Of a DNA stretch of 64,000 nt, positions 16,115 to 25,718 are shown piece after piece. This DNA is from an uncultured Alistipes sp. (GTDB lineage: Bacteria > Bacteroidota > Bacteroidia > Bacteroidales > Rikenellaceae). The notes under the pieces are model-generated. The model was not told the origin of the DNA and searched no databases. It was given only the letters and a program-made list of their open reading frames with translations. Every line of letters starts with the position of its first letter. Within the stretch, counting starts at the first letter, position 1. Both the position numbers and the translations under genes were made by a program. The stretch is from assembly GCA_944323075.1 (NCBI GenBank), contig CALURC010000001.1, forward strand, positions 124,001 through 188,000. The letters are read 5' to 3'.

Positions 16115-17569
16115 TTATTTTTTCTCTTTATGAAACAGTCGGACAATATGTCCGCGCAACCGCTGCATGCGGATCTGATACCACTCGGCGTTAAACAGGT
16201 TCGAATCGCTCGTCGCCTTATAAGTAAGGTAGAACGAGATGGGGAACAGGATGAACGTAGCGATCCACGTTCCGATAAAAGCATTCCAAGTTCCCTCCTT
16301 GGCCATCTTCTCGCCAGTGATCATAATGATATAATAGACGACAAAAAAGCCTACCGACACCACCACCGGCATACCCAATCCTCCTTTCCGGATAATAGCT
16401 CCCAACGGAGCCCCGATCAAAAAGAAGATCAGGATCGACACCGGAAGTGAAATCTTCTTGTGCCACTCCACCTCATATTTATAGAGTTGCGAAAGTGCAT
16501 CCTTCGAGGTCGATTCATCAAAAGAGTAAAAACTCAATGAACTACGCGCTTTTGAGGCCGCCTCCTTATACACTTTTTGTTTTGTTTTCAGATCCAGACT
16601 GTCGATCGCTCCGTTAAAATCGACCAAAGGACCTCCCTTAATCGCAACGGTATCTCCGCCGAGCCCGGGATCATTCGTAAACAAAAAGCTCGATATCAAC
16701 GGACGATACGAAGCACTGGAGGCATCGATACTGATCTTCCGCAACGAATCGATCCCGACCGAAAGGTCCTGTATATTTTTGGTCTGGCTGCCGCTGAACA
16801 ACGAAACATCCGTCCGCGCAAAGTCGAAACCGGTCATCGAGATCGCCATGTTGTAGACATCGAAATAACGTCGGTCAAGTGTCTGGTCCTTCATCCACTG
16901 ATAGTTTCGCAAGTCTTCGTGCATTTCGCCGTTATACAGCGTAGCCAACAGATATTTTTTGTCATCCGACAACGAAATATACCCCGAATCGGCAACGATC
17001 GTGCGCATCTTTCCGCTCGTCATCGCTTCTCGCGCATCATAAATCAACACGCCGGTCAACAATTTGGTCTTCGGATCCTGATGCTCGACCCGGATACTCA
17101 TGTCGTTGTCCAGATTGAAAAACAGCCCGTCCTTGAACTCGATCACCTGCTGTTGCCGTCGAATATCGTAAATCAAGGCCGACATCTTCTTGAATGCCAA
17201 CGGAGTAATATCATTCGCAAGAAAAAAACTCCCGATCGAAACGAAAAATATCAGGATCAACAACGGCCGCATGATTTTCGGTAGGGAAATTCCGGCAGAC
17301 TTCAGGGCCAGCAGCTCGTAGTTCTCGCCCATATTTCCCATGGTCATCACCGCAGCAAACAGCGTGGCCAGCGGCAGAACTGTCGGAATCAGTGTCAACG
17401 AAGCATACATCATCAGCTCCATGATGACACTCATACCGAGTCCCTTTCCGACCAGTTCATCGATATACCGCCAGATAAACTGCAAAACGAAAACGAACAG
17501 GACGATGAAAAACGAAAGAACCATCGGCCCGACGTACGACTTCAGAATAAGCTTATGCACCGTTTTCAT
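16115..17569 (-). CDS. LptF/LptG family permease (lipopolysaccharide export)
   Basis: A 484-residue inner-membrane protein of the YjgP/YjgQ family. It has an N-terminal MKTVHKLILKSYVGPMVLSFF membrane entry, further segments near 60-80 and 100-125, a long periplasmic beta-jellyroll portion (about 130-385) and three C-terminal membrane helices with the PLGAIIRKGGLGMPVVVSV motif. It would work with an LptB ATPase to extract LPS. Whether it is LptF or LptG cannot be told by eye. Its start overlaps the preceding ABC permease gene by 17 bp. Confidence 0.88.
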   Translation of the reverse strand: MKTVHKLILKSYVGPMVLSFFIVLFVFVLQFIWRYIDELVGKGLGMSVIMELMMYASLTLIPTVLPLATLFAAVMTMGNMGENYELLALKSAGISLPKIMRPLLILIFFVSIGSFFLANDITPLAFKKMSALIYDIRRQQQVIEFKDGLFFNLDNDMSIRVEHQDPKTKLLTGVLIYDAREAMTSGKMRTIVADSGYISLSDDKKYLLATLYNGEMHEDLRNYQWMKDQTLDRRYFDVYNMAISMTGFDFARTDVSLFSGSQTKNIQDLSVGIDSLRKISIDASSASYRPLISSFLFTNDPGLGGDTVAIKGGPLVDFNGAIDSLDLKTKQKVYKEAASKARSSLSFYSFDESTSKDALSQLYKYEVEWHKKISLPVSILIFFLIGAPLGAIIRKGGLGMPVVVSVGFFVVYYIIMITGEKMAKEGTWNAFIGTWIATFILFPISFYLTYKATSDSNLFNAEWYQIRMQRLRGHIVRLFHKEKK

Positions 17570-18392
17570 TTTGCTTTCGGATAAATTTACGCAAAGGTAA
17601 TAGTTTTACTATTATAAGCGCAACGGTGAGTACAAATATTGTAGCAGCCCCCGAAGGAATATCGAGCAGATAACTTGCATAGAGGCCGATCAGTGTACCC
17701 GCGACGGCCACGACGGAAGCACCGACCATCATTCGACCGAACGAACGGGTCATTTGATTGGCAATCACGGCCGGCATCGTCAACAGCGAAATCAGCAGGA
17801 CGATTCCCACGACACGGATCGAGATAACAATCGTCACGGCAATCAGAACCGCCAACAGATAACCCATCCACCGTGTAGGAACATTCTGGCTGGCCGCATA
17901 TTCGCGGTCAAAAGCCACGTACATTACAGGTCGGTAGAACAGAGCGAACACCAAAACAACCGCAACGACGACAATCGCCATCCCGATCAGATCGGATACC
18001 GTAACACTCAATATATTACCAAACAGGAAACTCATCAGGTTCGGGGCATAACCCGGCGTCATGTAAACAAAAATAATACCTACGGCCATACCCAACGACC
18101 AGATCAATCCGATCGCAGAATCCTCTCGGATGCGTTTATCAGCAGCACACGCTTCAATACCGATAGCCGACAGAACCGCAAAACAGAAGGCCCCGAGCAG
18201 AGGATTCAATCCTAAATAGTATGCGATGCCGATCCCTCCGAACGACGAATGGGTGATCCCTCCGCTCAGAAACACCAGCCGACGACAAACCACATACGTT
18301 CCGACTATTCCGCAGGCAACACCACAAAGGATAGATGCCAGCACCGCATGAATCAAGAATTTATATTGAATTACCTCTTGTAAAAATTCCAT
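17553..18392 (-). CDS. Metal (zinc/manganese-type) ABC transporter permease
   Basis: A 279-residue polytopic protein of the ABC-3 family (ZnuB, TroC). It has eight or so hydrophobic segments and the family sequence VVCRRLVFLSGGITHSSFGGIGIAYYLG near residues 34-62. It would form the membrane channel for Zn or Mn uptake. No ATPase or binding-protein gene is adjacent, which is unusual since these three normally sit together. The downstream neighbour, an LPS permease, overlaps it. A promoter with well-spaced elements precedes it. Confidence 0.88.
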   Translation of the reverse strand: MEFLQEVIQYKFLIHAVLASILCGVACGIVGTYVVCRRLVFLSGGITHSSFGGIGIAYYLGLNPLLGAFCFAVLSAIGIEACAADKRIREDSAIGLIWSLGMAVGIIFVYMTPGYAPNLMSFLFGNILSVTVSDLIGMAIVVVAVVLVFALFYRPVMYVAFDREYAASQNVPTRWMGYLLAVLIAVTIVISIRVVGIVLLISLLTMPAVIANQMTRSFGRMMVGASVVAVAGTLIGLYASYLLDIPSGAATIFVLTVALIIVKLLPLRKFIRKQNENGA

Positions 18393-18414
18393 TACGCCGG
18401 TTGCATTTCAACCA

Positions 18415-18446
18415 CAAAACTAACCGTTTTTTCGGGATTTACGCAA
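18415..18446 (-). promoter_or_regulatory. Promoter of the metal permease-LptF/G-ribBA operon
   Basis: On the minus strand TTG (18446-18444) and TAGTTTTG (18422-18415) are separated by 21 bases, close to the spacing of the best promoters in this window. The predicted leader is about 15 bases. Confidence 0.6.
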
Positions 18447-18485
18447 CAAAAAAAACAGAACGGCAGAAATTCGGGTACGGTTTTG

Positions 18486-18493
18486 TACCTTTG
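18486..18493 (+). promoter_or_regulatory. Candidate -7 element for mtaB
   Basis: TACCTTTG fits TAnnTTTG 25 bases before the mtaB start and supports the start at 18518 rather than the upstream ATG at 18335, which lies inside the divergent permease gene. Confidence 0.5.
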
Positions 18494-18517
18494 CACTCCG
18501 AAAACAAATCATTCGTT

Positions 18518-19831
18518 ATGGCTGACCACGTCAAGAAAGTCGGATTCTACACGTTGGGCTGCAAGCTCAACTTCTCCGAAACCTCGACCATCGCCCGGGA
18601 GTTTGAAGCCGGGGGCTTCACCCGTGTCGCACCGAACGAAACGGCCGACATTTATGTAATCAACAGCTGTACAGTGACCGAACACGCGGAAAAGAAGTGC
18701 CGCAACATCGTCCGCCGATTGATCCGCAAAAACCCACAAGCTATCGTCGCCGTAACGGGCTGTTATGCCCAGTTACGTCCTCTAGAGCTGGCTGCCATCG
18801 ACGGAGTAGATCTGGTCATCGGCAATAACGACAAGGGCTCCGTCTTCGATCGTGTCGCCGCACTGAGCGCCAAGGGTAAACCCGCCGTGTACACCTGCGA
18901 CACCGAAGAGCTGACCCATTTCTTCGCCTCTTTCTCGTCCGGTGACCGGACCCGCTCGTTCCTGAAAGTACAGGACGGCTGCGACTATCGATGCAGCTAC
19001 TGCACCATTCCTGATGCACGTGGGGCAAGCCGCAACATTCCGATTGCCGATCTGGTCGCCGAGGCGGAAAAGATCGCGGCCGCCGGACAACGGGAAATCG
19101 TACTCACCGGAATCAACACAGGAGATTTCGGTAAATCGACCGGCGAAACATTCCTCGACCTGTTGCGGGCACTGGACCGGGTGAAAGGGATCGACCGTTA
19201 TCGCATATCGTCGATCGAACCCAATCTGCTGACCGACGACATCATTGCGTTTACCGCCCGTTCGGAACGATTCCAGCCCCACTTCCACATTCCGATACAG
19301 AGCGGCTGCGACCGTATTCTGGCCCTGATGCGTCGCCGATACAATACCCGACAATTCGCCGCGCGGATCGAAACGCTCCGCAAAGCGGTTCCCGACGTCT
19401 TCATCGGCATCGACGTCATCGTCGGATTTCCGGGAGAAACAGATGCAGACTTCGAGCAAACTTATACATTTCTCGAACGGCTCGCTCCCGCCTTTCTGCA
19501 CGTCTTCCCTTACTCGACCCGTCCCGGGACACCGGCTGCCACTATGGACGGCCACGTTCCGCCCGACACGATTAACCACAGAGCCGAAGCTCTCGGAAAA
19601 CTATCCGACAAACTGCATCGCGACTTCTACGCCCGACATATCGGAGCGAAAACCTCCGTTCTGTGGGAAAGCACCCGCCACAACGGTTACATGTACGGAT
19701 ATACGGGTAACTACATCAAAGTCCGAATACCTTTCGACCGGGGACGGATCAACTCAATCACACAAGTCGAACTCACCGGTCTGGCCGACGACCTGACTAT
19801 GGAGGCAAAAATTATCGACACAATCCGATAA
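18518..19831 (+). CDS. mtaB: tRNA (N6-threonylcarbamoyladenosine-37)-C2 methylthiotransferase
   Basis: A 437-residue radical SAM enzyme converting t6A37 to ms2t6A in tRNA. The start at 18518 gives MADHVKKVGFYTLGCKLN. The UPF0004 domain has its three cluster cysteines in LGCKLN, NSCTV and TGCYAQ. The radical SAM motif CDYRCSYC follows at about residue 150, and the C-terminal TRAM region is present. The phrasing LGCKLN and the lack of an MiaB-type LGCQMN favour MtaB over MiaB or RimO. It is monocistronic and divergent from the metal permease. Confidence 0.9.
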   Translation: MADHVKKVGFYTLGCKLNFSETSTIAREFEAGGFTRVAPNETADIYVINSCTVTEHAEKKCRNIVRRLIRKNPQAIVAVTGCYAQLRPLELAAIDGVDLVIGNNDKGSVFDRVAALSAKGKPAVYTCDTEELTHFFASFSSGDRTRSFLKVQDGCDYRCSYCTIPDARGASRNIPIADLVAEAEKIAAAGQREIVLTGINTGDFGKSTGETFLDLLRALDRVKGIDRYRISSIEPNLLTDDIIAFTARSERFQPHFHIPIQSGCDRILALMRRRYNTRQFAARIETLRKAVPDVFIGIDVIVGFPGETDADFEQTYTFLERLAPAFLHVFPYSTRPGTPAATMDGHVPPDTINHRAEALGKLSDKLHRDFYARHIGAKTSVLWESTRHNGYMYGYTGNYIKVRIPFDRGRINSITQVELTGLADDLTMEAKIIDTIR

Positions 19832-19910
19832 AACTATCGCATTCATCTGTTAAAATTTGAATAGACAACAGGAAGTTCTGCTCAGTCAAACTTGAAAACA
19901 CGGTTTTCAT

Positions 19911-19941
19911 TTGTCATTACGCTCCCCTTTACGTATCTTTG
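19911..19941 (+). promoter_or_regulatory. Strong promoter of the sensor-trkH operon
   Basis: TTG at 19911-19913, 20 bases, then TATCTTTG at 19934-19941: a full match to the Bacteroidota -33/-7 pattern, 24 bases before the start codon. Confidence 0.75.
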
Positions 19942-19965
19942 TTATTCGGCTAAACTATAAAGACC

Positions 19966-20730
19966 ATGAAATTCAATATGGGCATCAAAGGAAAAATCCT
20001 GACCGGTTTCGTAGCGTTGGGTATGCTGCTCTTTTTTTCGGGCGTCATCTCGTTTTTCCAACTCAATAAGCTGAGCTATTCGTCGCACAGCATGCTCGAA
20101 GCCAGCTTCAAAAACACTGAATTGGCAAAAAAACTACTCGATGCCGTGCAAGAACAAAATACGGCTCTGTTGCAGATGATAGTCACCCAAGACCGGAAGT
20201 ACGACTCACTGCTGCTGGACGGACGTACCAAATTCGACTCGGCATTTAACCAGGCACAAATCACGGTCCGTGACCTGCAAGGTTTCGACTCGATTTACAG
20301 GGCCAACCTCGCCTACAATTACACGATCAACGAATTTCTGAAGGACAGTCTGTCTCAAAACAAAGTAAACTGGTATGCCACCGTCTATCAGGACTCCTAT
20401 GCCAACCTCACTGCATCGATCAAAAACGTCATGATCTCGACCCAGCGCATCATGGACACAAAAGCCGTCCGGCTCGAAGACAGCGCCTATCGGGCTACAA
20501 TGCCCGGACTGATCGCACTGCTGATCGCCATCATTATCGTTATGATCTTTTTCTATTTCGTCAACCTCTATTACATAATTCCTGTACTGAAAATATCGGA
20601 CGCACTGCAAGCCTTTCTCGATTCACGCGTCCCCTTTAAAGTCAACATCGAAGGTAAAGACGAAGTATTCCGACTCAAAGAACAGATCGAAAAATTGACC
20701 GGAGAGATCAAAAGCAAACGCAACGAATAA
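19966..20730 (+). CDS. Membrane protein with MCP-type four-helix-bundle sensor domain, no output domain
   Basis: A 254-residue protein with a topology like a chemoreceptor front end: a short basic start (MGIKGKI), membrane helix 1 at about 10-32, a helical extracytoplasmic domain of about 150 residues resembling the 4HB_MCP bundle, membrane helix 2 at about 180-203 and a HAMP-like cytoplasmic tail ending in charged helix (EQIEKLTGEIKSKRNE). No methyl-accepting, kinase or cyclase domain follows. It sits 12 bp upstream of trkH under one strong promoter, which suggests it senses conditions for, or assembles with, the K+ transporter. That link is inference. Confidence 0.75.
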   Translation: MKFNMGIKGKILTGFVALGMLLFFSGVISFFQLNKLSYSSHSMLEASFKNTELAKKLLDAVQEQNTALLQMIVTQDRKYDSLLLDGRTKFDSAFNQAQITVRDLQGFDSIYRANLAYNYTINEFLKDSLSQNKVNWYATVYQDSYANLTASIKNVMISTQRIMDTKAVRLEDSAYRATMPGLIALLIAIIIVMIFFYFVNLYYIIPVLKISDALQAFLDSRVPFKVNIEGKDEVFRLKEQIEKLTGEIKSKRNE

Positions 20731-20742
20731 TACCTTCCACCC

Positions 20743-22188
20743 ATGCGATTATACATCGTACTAAGATATATCGGTTTAATCCTCGCCTTGAACGCGATCT
20801 TCATGCTGCTTTCGGCCGGTGTCTCGCTGCTCAACGGCATGGATTCCGCATTCTATCCCCTGCTCCAAAGCTTCGTTCTCACCGCCATACTCGGCCTGTT
20901 CCCACTAATCTTCGTTCCGAAAAGCCAACAGATTTCCAACACAGAGGGATATGGGATCGTCGTAGGTTCGTGGCTGATGGCCTGCCTGGTCGGAATGTTG
21001 CCCTACGACCTTTGGGGCGGTGAGTTTACCCTGATAAACGCTTGGTTCGAAAGCGTGTCCGGCTTTACGACAACCGGATCGACCATTCTGAACGACGTCG
21101 AAGCTCTTCCAAAAGGACTTCTGTTCTGGAGAGCCTCCACCCATTGGTTGGGCGGTGTGGGAGTCGTCATGTTCGTACTGCTCGTTCTACCCTCCATGGG
21201 TTCGACCAAGATGAGACTATCCAATGTGGAACTCTCATCGATGGCCAAAGACAATTTCAGATATCAGACAAAAAAGATATTGCAGATACTGCTCGTTGTC
21301 TATGTCGGACTTACAGCTGCCGAAACTCTTCTGCTGAAGATCGCCGGAATGGGATGGTTTGATGCTGTATGCAACTCATTTTCGACAATCGCAACCGGAG
21401 GTTTCTGTACGAAAAACGCAAGCATCGCCGCATACAACAGTGCCTCCATCGAAATCATAATCATGTTTTTCATGATGATTTCAGGCCTGCATTTCGGTCT
21501 TATCTTCGGAACGCTGACCGGAAAAAACAACAACATTTTCCGATCCGAAATCAGCCGCTACTATGCGCTGTCTATCCTGATCGGAGGTTGCGTCATTGCT
21601 GCCGACCTGTGGATCAACGGATATTATCCCAATTTCTGGACCTCGCTGCGTTACGGTTTGTTTGAAACGATCTCCGTCTCCTCGACCACCGGATTCGCTA
21701 CCGCCGACACCTCCATATGGTCACCACTGGCCATTATCTTACTGATGCTTTTCACCTTTCAGTGCGGATGTGCCGGATCGACGGCCGGAGGTATCAAATG
21801 CGACCGGATGCTTCTTTCATTCAAAGCTATCAAAGCCATGATGATTCAAAGACAACACCCCAATGCAATCATCCGCGTAAAGATGAACGGTGTAATCCAG
21901 GAAAACCATACAGTCAATATGGCCGTGCTCTTCATCATCGTATATCTGCTATTGGTCGGCGCAGGAACTGTTATTTTCAGCGCTTTCAACATCGATCTGG
22001 AGACCAGTTTCAGCATGACCATAGCCAGTATGGCCAACGCAGGATCCGGTTTCGGTGAGGTCGGCTCTATGGACAACTACCACAACGTTCCGGCATTAGC
22101 CAAGTGGCTTTGTACCGTTTTTATGCTGTTGGGTCGTCTGGAAATTTTCGGTTTCCTGCAGCTCTTTCTTATAAACAGGTGGAAATAG
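20743..22188 (+). CDS. trkH: TrkH family potassium uptake protein
   Basis: A 481-residue K+ channel subunit of the SKT superfamily. The four pore-loop repeats with selectivity glycines can be seen: SVSGFTTTGST near 100, SFSTIATGGFCTKN near 215, SVSSTTGFATAD near 310 and MANAGSGFGEVGSM near 430. Several membrane helices separate them, including the SSMAKDN cytoplasmic link. It imports K+ with a TrkA-type regulatory subunit, which is not encoded nearby. A four-helix-bundle membrane protein precedes it instead. Confidence 0.92.
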   Translation: MRLYIVLRYIGLILALNAIFMLLSAGVSLLNGMDSAFYPLLQSFVLTAILGLFPLIFVPKSQQISNTEGYGIVVGSWLMACLVGMLPYDLWGGEFTLINAWFESVSGFTTTGSTILNDVEALPKGLLFWRASTHWLGGVGVVMFVLLVLPSMGSTKMRLSNVELSSMAKDNFRYQTKKILQILLVVYVGLTAAETLLLKIAGMGWFDAVCNSFSTIATGGFCTKNASIAAYNSASIEIIIMFFMMISGLHFGLIFGTLTGKNNNIFRSEISRYYALSILIGGCVIAADLWINGYYPNFWTSLRYGLFETISVSSTTGFATADTSIWSPLAIILLMLFTFQCGCAGSTAGGIKCDRMLLSFKAIKAMMIQRQHPNAIIRVKMNGVIQENHTVNMAVLFIIVYLLLVGAGTVIFSAFNIDLETSFSMTIASMANAGSGFGEVGSMDNYHNVPALAKWLCTVFMLLGRLEIFGFLQLFLINRWK

Positions 22189-22253
22189 AACATAAAACGA
22201 CATTTCTTCGCGTTTTTAAGCTTCGCAATATTCGTTTTTTCGATTCAAAAATG

Positions 22254-22261
22254 TATTTTTG
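22254..22261 (+). promoter_or_regulatory. Candidate -7 element for the SPOR protein gene
   Basis: TATTTTTG matches TAnnTTTG 18 bases before the start. TTC stands 23 bases upstream in place of TTG, at the spacing seen in the strong promoters here. Confidence 0.45.
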
Positions 22262-22279
22262 TAATCATATTGTGGAATT

Positions 22280-23854
22280 ATGCGCAATCAAATCAAAATT
22301 ATATTCTCCCTGCTCGTTGCAGCCATTCCCCTGTTCGGAAACGGACAGGATGTCACAGCCCGGGTCGCCGGACTCGAAAATGACTCGACATACATGTCGC
22401 TACTGAAAAAAGAACAACAACTCCGCCAAACGGAAGACTCTATTGTTCAAACAATCAATGCGACGCGACAGCTTTTCACATCCGATATTCCCGAAAATGA
22501 AAAGGAACAACACGCCACGAAGATCCTTCAACTGGAAAAAGAGCTTTTCGAGGTCCGCAATCAGCAAGGGGTCACATCGAACGAAATCAGTGTAATCGAA
22601 CAGGATTTTGTACTCAAAGGCCTCAACGGCACAAGTGGAAACAATACCGCCACAAACGAGCCAACAGTCAAACCCGCAGCCAAACAGGTTGCAAACTTAA
22701 TCTACAACACCTACTTTAAAGAGAATCTATCTGACGAAGACTACAAGGCTCTTTGCCGATCACAAGAGCTCGAAAAAGTCCCGATCGATCTGCTCAGTAG
22801 ATATACAAGCACTTACAGAACTATCGATTCTCTGGCCGTCATTTACGATACTACGAACAACAAACAAATAGCAGAAACATGCTATATCCAGATAGACTCA
22901 TTGAAACGATGCAACCAAATCATCGACGATTCGTTGGCTCAGGCATGGAATTACATCTACGATAACAAAACTTTTGCCTACAACTATCTGTTGGACAAAA
23001 TGGGTAAAACGGAGATACTGAAAGATTTCGACACCCGTTTCCAAGAAAACAGACAAGTGGTCGCATCGGTCGCGGATTCGGTCGTTTCCAGCACGGTCTA
23101 CCGATACCCCCTCGACAAGCGACTGCTACTCGATTACGAAAAATCGTTATCTTCCATACTCGGATATACAGCAGCACAGGACTCTATCGCCAAACAGGCT
23201 GCAGCTTTCGAAAAATTAAATTACAATCTGAGAAAGATCGATCCTCAAGAACGCATTTTCATCGAATACGGAAACATTGAACGGAGCTCTCCCGCAAAAT
23301 ACAATGCTTCGAATCCGATTCCGGAGATGGAACTCTACAAACAGGGAACAGTATATCGTATCCGGTTAGGATCATTTCTCCAAAAACAACCGGTCTCACT
23401 ATTTAAAGGGGTGTCACCGTTGTGTTATGAAGAAAACGACGAAGGACGTTTTATTTATTATGCAGGAGCATTCAAAGAGGCTTCCGAGGCGGAAAGTGCA
23501 TACGAACAGCTGAAGAAAATGGGATTCCGTAAACCGGAAATCGTCGTGTGGGAAGATGGACTTTATCGAATGATCGGTGTCCCCAATGCGGAAGGGGAAG
23601 AGACATCAGATGAACCGGCTGAAACTCTATATCGAGTCGAAATTGCAGGACAAGGTGAAAACCTGAGTGCATCGATCAAAGAGTTGACCGACAAATCAGC
23701 CCCCGGCAAAGAGTTGACCCGTACGGTCAAGGAAGATGGAACTCACCTCTATTCAGTCGGGAATTTCACTTCAAAAGAGGAAGCCGATGCACTCTGCAAT
23801 GCCATTAATGAAATCGTTCAGGGCAGTGCTACCGTACTGACGATCGAAAATTAA
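22280..23854 (+). CDS. Secreted SPOR-domain-like protein
   Basis: A 524-residue exported protein. A signal peptide (about 1-22, ending FGNGQD) is followed by a long, charged, helix-rich region (about 40-110 likely coiled coil) and an all-alpha middle. The C-terminal third contains SPOR-like units: YRIRLGSFLQKQ... followed by FIYYAGAFKEASEAESAYEQLKKMGF (about 360-425), and a second weaker unit ending LYSVGNFTSKEEADALCNAI (about 440-515). SPOR domains bind denuded peptidoglycan at division sites. Function is otherwise unknown. The nfeD-floA pair starts 35 bp downstream. Confidence 0.7.
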   Translation: MRNQIKIIFSLLVAAIPLFGNGQDVTARVAGLENDSTYMSLLKKEQQLRQTEDSIVQTINATRQLFTSDIPENEKEQHATKILQLEKELFEVRNQQGVTSNEISVIEQDFVLKGLNGTSGNNTATNEPTVKPAAKQVANLIYNTYFKENLSDEDYKALCRSQELEKVPIDLLSRYTSTYRTIDSLAVIYDTTNNKQIAETCYIQIDSLKRCNQIIDDSLAQAWNYIYDNKTFAYNYLLDKMGKTEILKDFDTRFQENRQVVASVADSVVSSTVYRYPLDKRLLLDYEKSLSSILGYTAAQDSIAKQAAAFEKLNYNLRKIDPQERIFIEYGNIERSSPAKYNASNPIPEMELYKQGTVYRIRLGSFLQKQPVSLFKGVSPLCYEENDEGRFIYYAGAFKEASEAESAYEQLKKMGFRKPEIVVWEDGLYRMIGVPNAEGEETSDEPAETLYRVEIAGQGENLSASIKELTDKSAPGKELTRTVKEDGTHLYSVGNFTSKEEADALCNAINEIVQGSATVLTIEN

Positions 23855-23889
23855 CAAAACGCTAAGTCTCTAAATAAATCAAGATATTC

Positions 23890-24447
23890 ATGGGATTGAT
23901 TATCGCCCTGATTGTCATCGGAATCGTTTTACTGGTCGCCGAACTCGTTCTTTTGCCGGGTATCAGCGTCGCAGGAATCGCTGCATTTGTATCGTTCGCC
24001 GTAGCTATTTTCTACGGCTTTCTGCATTTCGGTGTCTTGGGCGGATCGATCATCGTCGCCAGTATTGTCATTCTATCAATCATCGCCGTAGTCATTTCGC
24101 TACGTGCCAATACATGGAAAAGACTCTCGCTGAAAACGACGATCGAAAGTACTTCCACGCCTACTCCGCAACAGCAAAATATCCGTATCGGACAACGGGG
24201 AGAAACCGTTACGCGACTTGCACCGATGGGTAAAGTCCGTTTTGGAAACCTAACCATCGAAGCAAAAAGCATCGACAGGTTTCTCGATCCGCACCAGACC
24301 GTCGAAGTAATCGGTTACGACAACACGGCTGCGGTCGTTCGGGAGATCGGAGGTCCTGACCCGATTCATTCGGGTGGCTCAGAGGAAAAAAGCTCGAAAA
24401 CTTCATCGCCTCTCGAATTTCTTTCCAATGAATCGAACATCTCTTAG
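23890..24447 (+). CDS. NfeD family protein (short form)
   Basis: A 185-residue membrane protein with two or three N-terminal helices (about 1-70, including GLIIALIVIGIVLLVAELVLLPG) and a C-terminal OB-fold NfeD domain (about 95-160, IGQRGETVTRLAPMGKVRFG). It lacks the ClpP-like protease domain of long NfeD proteins. Short NfeD proteins pair with flotillins in membrane organisation, and the next gene is such a flotillin. Confidence 0.88.
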   Translation: MGLIIALIVIGIVLLVAELVLLPGISVAGIAAFVSFAVAIFYGFLHFGVLGGSIIVASIVILSIIAVVISLRANTWKRLSLKTTIESTSTPTPQQQNIRIGQRGETVTRLAPMGKVRFGNLTIEAKSIDRFLDPHQTVEVIGYDNTAAVVREIGGPDPIHSGGSEEKSSKTSSPLEFLSNESNIS

Positions 24448-24517
24448 TTACGGATCTTGTTGTCACATAAAACGAATAACTACAAATAATAATATAAACT
24501 ACTAAAAACTGAAAATT

Positions 24518-25486
24518 ATGATCGAAAATTTAGGCATCTGGATTGTAGGGGTCATTGCCCTAATTGTTTTGTGGTTCATCCTCTACTTCATCCCGATCGG
24601 ATTGTGGTTTTCGGCTCTGGTATCGGGCGTACGGATCAGTCTGCTGCAACTGGTACTGATGCGTTTCCGGAAAGTGCCGCCCGCGATGATCGTCAACCAG
24701 ATGATCGCCGGTACGAAAGCCGGACTGCAACTCTCGGCCAACGATCTGGAAGCACACTTCTTGGCCGGAGGTAACGTGCCCAACGTCGTAACCGCCCTGA
24801 TATCGGCCCAAAAAGCCAACATCGCTCTCGATTTCCGCATGGCAGCAGCAATCGATTTGGCCGGTCGAAATGTAGCTGAAGCCGTTCAGATGTCGGTAAA
24901 TCCGAAAGTCATCAATACACCGCCGGTTGCAGCCGTGGCCAAAGACGGAATCCAGCTAATAGCCAAAGCCCGCGTTACGGTGCGTGCAAACATCAAACAA
25001 CTGGTTGGTGGTGCCGGTGAAGATACCGTTCTGGCCCGTGTCGGTGAAGGGATCGTTTCGTCGATCGGCTCTTCGATCACGCACAAATCCGTACTCGAAA
25101 ATCCGGACTTCATCTCCCGGGTCGTACTCGAAAAGGGACTCGATGCCGGTACCGCATTTGAAATCCTTTCGATCGACATCGCCGACATCGATGTAGGAAA
25201 GAACATCGGAGCCGTACTGCAGATGGACCAGGCCAATGCTGACAAGAACATCGCTCAGGCCAAAGCTGAAGAGAAACGAGCCATGGCCATTGCCGAAGAG
25301 CAGGAGCAGAAAGCCAAAGCACAAGAGGCCCGCGCAAAAGTGATTCTGGCCGAAGCGGAAATTCCTATGGCTATTGCCGAAGCTTTCAGGAAAGGCAATC
25401 TCGGTATTATGGATTACTACAAGTTGCAGAACATCCAAGCCGATACGCACATGCGCGAGGGAATCATCAAATCGGACAAGAAATAA
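24518..25486 (+). CDS. floA: Flotillin-like protein FloA
   Basis: A 322-residue SPFH protein of the bacterial FloA (YqfA) type. An N-terminal membrane segment (about 8-30) is followed by the SPFH domain, with [38 protein letters not shown] and a [21 protein letters not shown] segment. An alanine/glutamate-rich coiled coil ([20 protein letters not shown]) ends the protein. FloA organises membrane microdomains. It lies 70 bp after nfeD, the usual gene pair. Confidence 0.93.
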   Translation: MIENLGIWIVGVIALIVLWFILYFIPIGLWFSALVSGVRISLLQLVLMRFRKVPPAMIVNQMIAGTKAGLQLSANDLEAHFLAGGNVPNVVTALISAQKANIALDFRMAAAIDLAGRNVAEAVQMSVNPKVINTPPVAAVAKDGIQLIAKARVTVRANIKQLVGGAGEDTVLARVGEGIVSSIGSSITHKSVLENPDFISRVVLEKGLDAGTAFEILSIDIADIDVGKNIGAVLQMDQANADKNIAQAKAEEKRAMAIAEEQEQKAKAQEARAKVILAEAEIPMAIAEAFRKGNLGIMDYYKLQNIQADTHMREGIIKSDKK

Positions 25487-25564
25487 GCCCACACCCTTCC
25501 GTCCTATATACACTATAGATAGTAGGGAGAGGTGCGACAACTATCTTTTCCGACAGGAAACAAA

Positions 25565-25600
25565 AATGCTCTGGTCCACGTGAACAGGGCATTTTTTATT
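25565..25600 (+). terminator. Rho-independent terminator after floA
   Basis: AATGCTCTG (25565-25573) pairs with CAGGGCATT (25585-25593, one wobble) and is followed by TTTTTATT. It lies 78 bp after the floA stop, in a 232-bp gap that holds nothing else recognised. Confidence 0.75.
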
Positions 25601-25718
25601 CGAAAATCATCGGAACCAAACAATCCATCTAACTTAACACCCTTACCCTACCTCATTCTATACAACCATCTTCTGTCCCCGACAAAACAACACCTTATAT
25701 ATAAACAAGAACTGCCAC

